From Anaerolinea sp. (lineage in GTDB: Bacteria > Chloroflexota > Anaerolineae > JAAEKA01): 6,900 nucleotides of DNA. A model generated the notes under the pieces. It made no database searches, was not told the DNA's origin, and was given only the letters and a program-made list of their open reading frames with translations. A program made the translations under genes and the position numbers. This document shows, piece by piece, positions 1-4,947 of the stretch (positions within the stretch are counted from its first letter, which is position 1; the number at the start of each line of letters is the position of its first letter). Location: the NCBI GenBank assembly GCA_014879765.1, contig JACSRL010000479.1, positions 1-6,900 of the forward strand. The letters run 5' to 3'.

Positions 1-85
1 CCAGAGCGTGGGCCTTGGGCTGGCTCGGTCGGAGACCGGCCAGAGCGTGGGCCTTGGGCTGGCTCGGTCAGAGACCGGCCAGAGC
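1..85. repeat. 39-bp tandem repeat, two copies plus a 7-bp third start
   Basis: Positions 1-39 and 40-78 are the same 39-bp unit with one mismatch (g31 versus a70), and 79-85 repeats the first seven bases (ccagagc). Each unit contains an imperfect hairpin built on cggtc/gaccg with a three-base loop. The array may begin before the window. Because 39 is a multiple of three and no stop intervenes, the helicase frame stays open through it, but this is very unlikely to be coding: the helicase fold starts just after the ATG at 152. It looks like an intergenic repeat. Confidence 0.85.
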
Positions 86-88
86 ATC

Positions 89-144
89 ATCACGCTTCAC
101 GTTTCACTCATCACTCATCACTCATCCTTCATCCTTCATCCTTC
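89..144 (+). repeat. Heptanucleotide repeat tract forming the pcrA leader
   Basis: Eight consecutive 7-mers in one phase: atcacgc, ttcacgt, ttcactc, atcactc twice, then atccttc three times. The tract runs into eight C (144-151) directly before the pcrA ATG. There is no purine-rich Shine-Dalgarno sequence and no recognisable -10/-35 promoter between position 1 and the start codon. A related TTCAC-core heptamer tract lies directly upstream of aroD in the same orientation relative to its gene. Similar short tandem heptamers are known between genes in cyanobacteria and other repeat-rich bacteria. Any regulatory role here is inference. Confidence 0.85.
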
Positions 145-151
145 CCCCCCC

Positions 152-3100
152 ATGTCCGACATCCTCGCAGGTCTCAACGAACAACAGATCGCGGCTGTGA
201 CCGCGCCCGATGGGCCGGTGCTGGTGCTGGCCGGGCCGGGATCCGGCAAGACGCGGGTGCTGACCCATCGCGTCGCCTGGCTGGTGCAGCAGCACGGCGT
301 GTACCCCTACCGGCTGCTGGCCGTCACCTTCACCAACAAGGCGGCGCGCGAGATGCGCAGCCGCACCGAGCGCATCCTGGGGGTGGAGACCCTCGACGCG
401 TCGCTGTCCACCAGCCGCAGCGGCCTGCGCGGCCTGACCATCGGCACCTTCCATGCCATCTGCGCGCAGATTCTGCGCCGCGAGCGGGAACACACGGCCT
501 TTGGGGGCAATTTCGTGATCTTCGACAGCGACGATCAACTGCGCGTGGTCAAGACGGTGCTCAAGGAGCTGGACCTCAACGACAAGCTCTACCGGCCGCA
601 GGCCATGCACGCCCAGATCAGCAAGTGCAAAAACGAGCTGGTCGCGCCGGCCGACTATCAGGCGCGCACCTACTGGGAGGAGGTGGCCGGCCGCGTCTAC
701 GTGCGCTATCAGGAGCTGCTGCGCGCCAACAACGCGCTGGACTTCGACGACCTGTTGATGGAGAGCGCGCTGCTGTTGCGCGCCAACGCCGAGGTGCGCG
801 GCCGCTATCAGGAGCGCTACCTGCACCTGCTGGTGGACGAGTTCCAGGACACCAACATCGCGCAGTATGAGCTGGTCAGATTGCTGCTGGGGCCGCATCG
901 CAATCTCTTTTGCGTGGCCGATGAGGACCAGTGTGTGCCGGGTGAGACGCTGGTCTCCACCGCGGCCGGCCCGCGGGCCATCGCCGAGTTGATACCCCAG
1001 ACCCCGCTTCAGATCGCGGCCGGCCGCAGCGCAGTCATGGAAACGACGGCCTGGCAGCGCCGCTCGCGACCGTATCAGGGCCAGGTAGTCACCATCACCA
1101 CCAGCCGCGGCCACACCTTGACGGCAACGCCCAACCACATGCTCTTTGCCCGCATGGGCGACGGCAGCGACGCGTTCCTGGTCTATCTGATGCACAAGCG
1201 CGGCGTGGGCTATCGCATCGGACTGGTGCAGAGCACTCGCCTGGACAGCATCTACGGCCAGCCGGTCACCGGGCTGGCCGTGCGGGGCAACCAGGAGAAG
1301 GCCGACAGGATGTGGGTGCTCAGAGTCTGCGCCAGCCGGGCTGAGGCCACCTTCTGGGAGCAGTATTTCGCCTTCGAGTATGGCATTCCCACCACCGTCT
1401 TTTGGGCTGCCGGCCGTAGGATGGCCGTGAGCCAGCAGCAGATCGATGCGCTGTATGCTCGCATCAACACGGCCAGCCGGGCTGAACGGCTGATGGCCGA
1501 CCTGTTGATCTCGCCAGACCATCCCCATCACCGCCCCAAGGGCATTGCCGGCGACCGCCAGCCGGAGCGCATCGCCGTGCAGGTGCGCATGTTCGGCGAC
1601 AGCCGCCGCACAGAGATCAGCCCCTGGAACGCGCATCGTATCTACCTCAACACCAGTGATCCGCGGCTGAAAGAGCAGATGGAGGCGCGCGGCTATCATC
1701 CACAGGACGCGCGGCGCGGGACGTGGAAGCTGGGCTGGAGCAACCTGGACTACGGCGCGACGCTGCGGTTGGCTGAGGAGATCAGCCAGGCCGGGCGGGG
1801 GCTGGACATCGCCCTGTCAGCTTTTCTGACCGACACACAGACGCCGGGCGACGTGACACGCAAGTACGATCTGCACCCCGCCAGCCATCTGCACCCGGGC
1901 ATGGTGGTTCCGGTGGCCGTTGCAGGCAGAAGTTCGACTTCCTCCGAAGAAGTCGAACTTCTCGCTCCCCCAGTCCGCATCGACGACGATGAGGTGATCG
2001 ATGTGCGCTGGGACGCCTACGAAGGCACGGTGTATGACCTGGATGTGGACAAAGTGCATACCTACATCGCCAACGGTGTCGTGGTCCACAACTCGATCTA
2101 CGGCTGGCGCGGCGCGGACCCGCGCAACATTCAACGCCTGCGCAAGGATTTCCCCGACATGCAGCAGGTGCTGCTGGAGCGCAACTACCGCTCGACGCAG
2201 GTCATCCTGGACGCGGCCAACGAGGTGATCAAGCACAACTGGGGGCGCACCCCCAAGAAGCTCTTCACCGACCGGGCCGGCGGGCCGCTGGTGACGGTCT
2301 ATCAGGCCTACGACGAGATCGACGAGGCCAACTATGTGGTGGACGAGATCGCCCGGCTGACCGCGCAGAGCGGGATCGAGCCGGGCGACTGTGTGGTGCT
2401 CTACCGCACCAACGCCCAGTCGCGCGCGCTGGAGGATGCCTTCGTGCGCCGCAACCTGCCCTATCGCCTGGTGGGCGCGACCCGCTTCTACGAGCGCAAG
2501 GAGATCAAGGACGCCATCGCCTATCTGCGCCTGGTACATAACCCCGACGACAGCCTGAGCCTGGCGCGCATCATCAACGAGCCGCCGCGGCGCATCGGCA
2601 AGGCCAGCGAGGCCGCGCTGGCGCAGTGGGCGCGCCAGTTGGGGCTGTCGCAGACCGAGGCGCTGCGCATCCTGGCCGGCGAACGGGGCCCCCTGGCCGC
2701 CAAAGCCCTGACCGCCGTAGGGGCGGGGTCTCCCCGCCCTCCGGCCGCTCCTCCCCTGGACGATGCCCCCTTCGCCAACGCGGCCAAGACCGCGCTGCTG
2801 GGCTTCTGGCGGCTGCTGGCCGGCTGGATCAGCGCCAAACATGACCTGACGGTGGGCCAGTTGCTCGATCGCATCCTGGAGGAATCGGGCTACAGCCGCT
2901 ATCTGCGGGACGGCACCGAGGAGGGCGAAGGACGTTGGGAGAACCTGCAAGAGCTGCGCACCGTGGCCGCCAGCTACGCCGATCTGCCGGCCGGCGAGGG
3001 GCTGGCCGCGTTCCTGGAGGAGGTGGCGCTGGTCAGCGACAGCGACGAGTTGCCCGAGGAGCAGTCCGCGCCGACGCTGATGACCCTGCACACGGCCAAG

Positions 3101-3670
3101 GGGCTGGAGTTCCCGGTGGTCTTCATCGCCGGCATGGAGGAGGGGGTCTTCCCCCACAGCCGCAGCAAGGATGACCCCGACCGTCTGGCCGAGGAGCGCC
3201 GCCTGGCCTACGTGGGCATCACCCGCGCCAAGCAGCGCCTTTACCTGCTGCACGCCTTTCGCCGCACGCTCTACGGCGCCAGCGAGCTCAACCCGCCCAG
3301 CGAGTATCTGAGCGACATTCCGCGCGGCCTGATCAACAGCCAGGGGATGCGGTCGGGCCAGGGGCGGGGCGGCGGCGGTTTCGACACGCGGCCAGCGACC
3401 GGCGGCCGGTCGGCCGATGCCCGCGCCACGGTCTGGAGCCCCTCGGGCCGCGAGCGGCCGCAGCCGGCCAGCGCGGCCGCGGCTCCGACGCCGCCCACGC
3501 GCCAGCCGCAGTTCAAGGCCGGTCAGCGGGTCAACCACGGCATCTTCGGCGAGGGGGTGGTGATCAAGGTCGAGCTGGCCGACGACGACGAGTATGTCAG
3601 CGTGGCCTTCCCCGGCCGCGGCATCAAAAAGCTGATGGCCAGCATGGCCAAGCTGCAAGCCTGCGGTTGA
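152..3670 (+). CDS. pcrA: PcrA/UvrD-type superfamily 1A DNA helicase precursor containing an intein
   Basis: ATP-dependent 3'-5' DNA helicase of the UvrD/Rep/PcrA family, which acts in nucleotide excision repair, replication restart and clearing protein roadblocks. The 1172-residue precursor (785 after removal of the 387-residue intein) shows the family motifs in order: Q motif LNEQQ (8-12), Walker A AGPGSGKT (27-34), motif Ia TFTNKAAREM (59-68), GTFHA (98-102), Walker B DEFQD (229-233), motif III split as VADEDQ (to 260) and SIYGWRGA (from 648), LERNYRS (675-681), motif V HTAKGLEF (980-987) and motif VI YVGITRAK (1020-1027). A Gly/Pro/Ala-rich linker leads to a C-terminal Tudor-like segment (about 1121-1170, FKAGQRVNHGIFGEGVV), as in PcrA, where it contacts RNA polymerase. 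The ATG at 152 is chosen because MSDILAGLNEQQ matches normal PcrA N-termini; the open frame upstream is repeat. No Shine-Dalgarno is visible. A proline-rich insertion near residues 856-869 comes from a palindromic repeat. PcrA is preferred over UvrD because of the Tudor end, but the two names overlap. Confidence 0.96.
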   Translation: MSDILAGLNEQQIAAVTAPDGPVLVLAGPGSGKTRVLTHRVAWLVQQHGVYPYRLLAVTFTNKAAREMRSRTERILGVETLDASLSTSRSGLRGLTIGTFHAICAQILRREREHTAFGGNFVIFDSDDQLRVVKTVLKELDLNDKLYRPQAMHAQISKCKNELVAPADYQARTYWEEVAGRVYVRYQELLRANNALDFDDLLMESALLLRANAEVRGRYQERYLHLLVDEFQDTNIAQYELVRLLLGPHRNLFCVADEDQCVPGETLVSTAAGPRAIAELIPQTPLQIAAGRSAVMETTAWQRRSRPYQGQVVTITTSRGHTLTATPNHMLFARMGDGSDAFLVYLMHKRGVGYRIGLVQSTRLDSIYGQPVTGLAVRGNQEKADRMWVLRVCASRAEATFWEQYFAFEYGIPTTVFWAAGRRMAVSQQQIDALYARINTASRAERLMADLLISPDHPHHRPKGIAGDRQPERIAVQVRMFGDSRRTEISPWNAHRIYLNTSDPRLKEQMEARGYHPQDARRGTWKLGWSNLDYGATLRLAEEISQAGRGLDIALSAFLTDTQTPGDVTRKYDLHPASHLHPGMVVPVAVAGRSSTSSEEVELLAPPVRIDDDEVIDVRWDAYEGTVYDLDVDKVHTYIANGVVVHNSIYGWRGADPRNIQRLRKDFPDMQQVLLERNYRSTQVILDAANEVIKHNWGRTPKKLFTDRAGGPLVTVYQAYDEIDEANYVVDEIARLTAQSGIEPGDCVVLYRTNAQSRALEDAFVRRNLPYRLVGATRFYERKEIKDAIAYLRLVHNPDDSLSLARIINEPPRRIGKASEAALAQWARQLGLSQTEALRILAGERGPLAAKALTAVGAGSPRPPAAPPLDDAPFANAAKTALLGFWRLLAGWISAKHDLTVGQLLDRILEESGYSRYLRDGTEEGEGRWENLQELRTVAASYADLPAGEGLAAFLEEVALVSDSDELPEEQSAPTLMTLHTAKGLEFPVVFIAGMEEGVFPHSRSKDDPDRLAEERRLAYVGITRAKQRLYLLHAFRRTLYGASELNPPSEYLSDIPRGLINSQGMRSGQGRGGGGFDTRPATGGRSADARATVWSPSGRERPQPASAAAAPTPPTRQPQFKAGQRVNHGIFGEGVVIKVELADDDEYVSVAFPGRGIKKLMASMAKLQACG
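932..2092 (+). mobile_element. Intein in helicase motif III, with a GIY-YIG-like central domain
   Basis: A 387-residue in-frame insertion that should excise itself by protein splicing. It starts with Cys (CVPGETLVST, block A). Block B is GHTLTATPNHMLF with the TxxH residues T66 and H69 (intein numbering). It ends with block F/G, YDLDVDKVHTYIANGVVVHN, giving the penultimate His and terminal Asn. The next extein residue is Ser, so all class 1 splicing residues are present and splicing is probably active. It separates residues equivalent to Gln254 and Ser255 of Geobacillus PcrA, a catalytic motif, as is typical for inteins. No LAGLIDADG or HNH motif is seen. The centre has FLVYLMHKRGVGYRIG (82-97), R103 and SRAEATFWEQYF (135-146, E143), an order resembling GIY-YIG nucleases. 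The HEN assignment is inference; the intein itself is firm. A palindromic repeat is embedded at residues 332-343, between the central domain and block F. Confidence 0.95.
1928..1962. repeat. Palindromic repeat inside the intein coding sequence
   Basis: A perfect inverted repeat with 14-bp arms (1928-1941 agaagttcgacttc, 1949-1962 gaagtcgaacttct) and a 7-base loop. It is translated in frame as RSSTSSEEVELL (intein residues 332-343). The opposite strand has an open frame giving the same peptide. It falls in the linker between the intein's central domain and the C-terminal splicing block, where an insertion should be tolerated. It resembles short dispersed palindromic elements that invade genes, by analogy with the larger Rickettsia palindromic elements. 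Other copies cannot be shown from this window. Confidence 0.85.
2717..2740. repeat. GC-rich palindromic repeat inside pcrA
   Basis: Perfect 8-bp arms gggcgggg (2721-2728) and ccccgccc (2732-2739) flank a tct loop, preceded by gtag. In frame it encodes VGAGSPRP, followed by a Pro/Ala-rich run, within the helicase 2B region (precursor residue about 856, about 469 after splicing). The peptide is unlike the helical sequence around it, so it looks like an inserted loop. Such GC-rich gtagggg-type palindromes are, from general experience, common between genes in Chloroflexota; that it is dispersed is inference. Confidence 0.65.
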
Positions 3671-3762
3671 TGAAGGAGAAAAATCGACCGGCAATAACGG
3701 CGCGGCGCCGGCCTCGCTTGATGAAGGTTAAGGAGTTGCCCCGGTGCTCTCGCCGCAGCGCC

Positions 3763-3784
3763 GCCTGCGGTTGAAACCGCAGGC
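3763..3784. repeat. Hairpin of the TTGAAA-loop type
   Basis: Arms gcctgcggtt (3763-3772) and aaccgcaggc (3775-3784) are perfectly complementary around a central ga, so the folded loop would be about ttgaaa. The left half is an exact copy of the last 12 bases of pcrA including its TGA stop. The hairpin at 3859-3876 has the same design with different stem bases (read on the - strand, gatt-ga-aatc), suggesting one repeat family with compensating stem changes. Confidence 0.8.
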
Positions 3785-3800
3785 TGACACCGGAAAGCAT

Positions 3801-3854
3801 GCTGAAGCAAGCTGCAGGGCATGGCCGAGCAGTTATGGCTGAGCTTGCTTTAGC
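3801..3854. repeat. Long-stem inverted repeat, possible terminator
   Basis: Positions 3801-3813 (gctgaagcaagct) pair with 3842-3854 (agcttgctttagc) over 13 bp with a single G-T wobble, enclosing 28 bases. It lies between the two TTGAAA-loop hairpins in the convergent spacer, so the three may be parts of one composite repeat. It could end transcription of pcrA or aroD, but no U-tract follows on either strand, so that role is unproven. Confidence 0.65.
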
Positions 3855-3858
3855 CAGA

Positions 3859-3876
3859 CGCCGATTTCAATCGGCG
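3859..3876. repeat. Hairpin overlapping the aroD stop codon
   Basis: Arms cgccgatt (3859-3866) and aatcggcg (3869-3876) are perfect complements around a central tc. The aroD stop codon (TGA on the - strand, 3867-3869) sits at the loop, so the last codons and the stop of aroD lie inside the repeat. With the hairpin at 3763-3784 it forms a pair of the same design. Confidence 0.8.
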
Positions 3877-4838
3877 GCGGCGTCTGTGGCCAGCGGGGAG
3901 GGGGATTCTTCGCTGAACTCGCGTGCCGGTGCGAATCGGTGGTCAGACCCGCTCAGAATGACGGGGTGAGAGTCGTGGGGCGGCGCGGACAGGATGTAGC
4001 CTTGCAGGCCGGCGACCGGCTGGAGGGCTGCCAGTGCGGCCGTGGGGTCCTCGTCCGGCGCCAGCGGCAGCGGGATGAGCCGGGCGTTGTGACCGGCGCC
4101 GGCCAGCCAGCGGTTGCCCTCGGCCAGCGCGGGCGACGTCGCGGCGTCCGGCGCCAGCAGCCCGATGAACGCCGTCTGCGGGTCGATGGTCTGCACCCGA
4201 TAGAGCTCATGCAGCGCGCTGAGGGTGATCTGGCCCGGCGCGGTGCCAGCCGGGTCCTGGTCAGGCGCGGCGAAGCTGAGCAGGGCGTGGGGATGGCGGA
4301 AGGCCAGCAGCCGGCTGGGCAGGCCGTGTACGCCCATGGCGATGGCGATGGTGGGCCGCGTCGCCTCAGCCAGCAGGCGCAGCGCGGGCGCGCAGTCGGC
4401 CAGCCGCTGCGCCATGCCCACCAGCTTGACCACATCCGCGCCGGCCTGCCAGAGCTGCTCAGCCCGCGCGGCCAGGTCATCGGGCATGGCTGTGAAATCG
4501 TGGCGGGAGAGGATCACCTGCGTGCGGCTGCGATCCAGGCTGGCCAGCGCCTCGGCCGCGTCCCACTCCAGATCCACGTAGTCCGCGCCCAGCGCGGCGG
4601 CCTGGCGCAGCACCGCCAGCCGCTCGGCCTCAGCCCCGCGCCACCAGCCCCCCTCCCGCTCCGGCCGGCAGGTGACGATCACCGGCAGCGGCCGGCCGGC
4701 CAGCAGCGCCGGCAGATCGAACTCAGCCATCAGGTCCAGGCGCAGCTCGGCCAGATCGGCGCGGCCCGCGGCCTGCTGCATGGCCGCCAGGGCCGCGGCA
4801 GTGTCAGAAGCAGCAATGGCAACGGCGAGGTAGGTCAT
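3867..4838 (-). CDS. aroD: Type I 3-dehydroquinate dehydratase with a decayed AroE-like extension
   Basis: AroD converts 3-dehydroquinate to 3-dehydroshikimate, step three of the shikimate pathway in the cytoplasm, through a Schiff base on lysine. The first ~213 of 323 residues are a complete type I enzyme: ELRLD (31-35), TCRPEREGG (56-64; R58 and E62 match R82 and E86 of the enteric enzymes), SRHDF with catalytic His 113, DVVKLV with Schiff-base Lys 138, MGVHGLPSR with Arg 176, and APGQ with Gln 203. The lid Ser before APGQ is Thr 199 here. Residues ~214-291 resemble the start of shikimate dehydrogenase, and ~293-323 come from a repeat. Type I enzymes usually have about 220-250 residues, so the C-terminus is abnormal. 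The start is the ATG at 4838 (MTYLAVAI); it has heptamer repeats rather than a Shine-Dalgarno upstream. The gene lies 109 bp downstream of the PA14 gene on the same strand and convergent to pcrA. The dehydratase call is firm; activity of the tail is doubtful. Confidence 0.93.
   Translation of the reverse strand: MTYLAVAIAASDTAAALAAMQQAAGRADLAELRLDLMAEFDLPALLAGRPLPVIVTCRPEREGGWWRGAEAERLAVLRQAAALGADYVDLEWDAAEALASLDRSRTQVILSRHDFTAMPDDLAARAEQLWQAGADVVKLVGMAQRLADCAPALRLLAEATRPTIAIAMGVHGLPSRLLAFRHPHALLSFAAPDQDPAGTAPGQITLSALHELYRVQTIDPQTAFIGLLAPDAATSPALAEGNRWLAGAGHNARLIPLPLAPDEDPTAALAALQPVAGLQGYILSAPPHDSHPVILSGSDHRFAPAREFSEESPSPLATDAAAD
3904..3963 (-). repeat. Dispersed intergenic-type repeat read through as the AroD tail
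   Basis: On the - strand this segment starts cgtcattctgagcg and ends cagcgaagaatc, the two ends of a repeat familiar from many bacterial genomes (a tcattctgag...gcgaagaatc type). Short inverted ends attct/agaat are visible. It is translated as part of the AroD C-terminus, beginning at VILSG (residues 293-297) and including EFSEES. It starts right where AroE similarity ends, suggesting that insertion or recombination at the repeat truncated the fusion. The repeat identity is from memory of the motif, not a search. Confidence 0.6.
3966..4199 (-). pseudogene. Relic of an AroE (shikimate dehydrogenase) N-terminal domain fused to AroD
   Basis: AroD residues ~214-291 align by eye with the junction and first ~70 residues of SDH in AroDE fusions. 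YRVQTIDPQTAFIGLL stands for the 'Y.....I...T...G.IG' start. DAATSPALAEGN stands where 'VxHSxSPxxHN' should be. LIPLPL and LQGYILSAPPHD stand where the 'Y.P..V' strand and 'G.NVTIPHK' should be. The shikimate-binding Ser residues and the catalytic Lys of the VTxPxK motif are not preserved, and no NADP-binding domain follows. The frame stays open, so this is a decayed domain inside a live gene rather than a separate pseudogene. An unrelated added domain is possible. Confidence 0.55.
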
Positions 4839-4840
4839 CG

Positions 4841-4889
4841 GTGAACAGTGAACGGTGAACAGTGAACGGTGAACAATGAACAGTAACCC
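4841..4889 (-). repeat. Heptanucleotide repeat tract directly upstream of aroD
   Basis: Seven 7-mers in one phase on the + strand: gtgaaca, gtgaacg, gtgaaca, gtgaacg, gtgaaca, atgaaca, gtaaccc. Read toward aroD they are TTCAC-core heptamers ending two bases before the ATG at 4838. This replaces any Shine-Dalgarno sequence. The core matches that of the tract upstream of pcrA (89-144). Confidence 0.9.
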
Positions 4890-4925
4890 GGAATCTCGGA
4901 CACAAGGTGCTCTGTTCCGGGTTAC
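4883..4925. repeat. Hairpin with 11-bp arms between the PA14 gene and aroD
   Basis: gtaacccggaa (4883-4893) and ttccgggttac (4915-4925) are perfect complements around a 21-base loop. It lies 22 bp beyond the stop of the PA14 gene and could slow or end its transcription, but the loop is large and no T-run follows. The arms overlap the heptamer repeats on both sides (gtaaccc units in opposite orientations), so the hairpin may simply arise from inverted heptamers. Confidence 0.75.
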
Positions 4926-4946
4926 GGGTTACGCATTACGGGTTAC
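4919..4946. repeat. Heptamer tract abutting the PA14 gene stop codon
   Basis: Four 7-mers: gggttac, gggttac, gcattac, gggttac, ending two bases before the stop codon (4948-4950). It is the same 7-bp period as the tract at 4841-4889 but with a different sequence. Together with the hairpin core these tracts make up nearly all of the 109-bp spacer. Confidence 0.85.
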
Positions 4947-4947
4947 G

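Larger units (their letters stand above)
3671..3866. other. Non-coding spacer between convergent pcrA and aroD ends
   Basis: No gene is seen in these 196 bases. The 10-mer ttgatgaagg occurs twice, at 3667-3676 (overlapping the pcrA stop) and 3718-3727. The 12-mer gcctgcggttga forms the last 12 bases of pcrA (3659-3670) and recurs as the left half of the hairpin at 3763-3784. Three inverted repeats fill the right half and are listed separately. The spacer looks like accumulated repeat elements. It may also serve as a two-way transcription stop between the convergent genes, although no T-rich run typical of an intrinsic terminator is present. Confidence 0.7.

Noticed and set aside
8..151. N-terminal extension of the helicase starting at position 8
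   Set aside because: The extension translates tandem and heptamer repeats; normal PcrA proteins begin at the equivalent of the ATG at 152.
122..1699. Long open frame on the - strand opposite the helicase N-terminal half and intein
   Set aside because: Low-complexity His/Ala/Gly/Leu-rich translation typical of a GC-rich antisense shadow; it fully overlaps a gene with every helicase motif.
1817..3694. Long open frame on the - strand opposite the helicase C-terminal half
   Set aside because: Shadow of the GC-rich gene; no recognisable domain, and the overlapped strand carries motifs IV-VI and the Tudor end.
3801..3854. Calling this stem a definite intrinsic terminator
   Set aside because: No U-tract follows on either strand and the loop is 28 bases, so it is listed only as an inverted repeat.
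3939..4844. Open frame on the + strand opposite aroD
   Set aside because: Arg/Gly/Gln-rich shadow; the - strand frame carries all type I dehydroquinate dehydratase catalytic residues.
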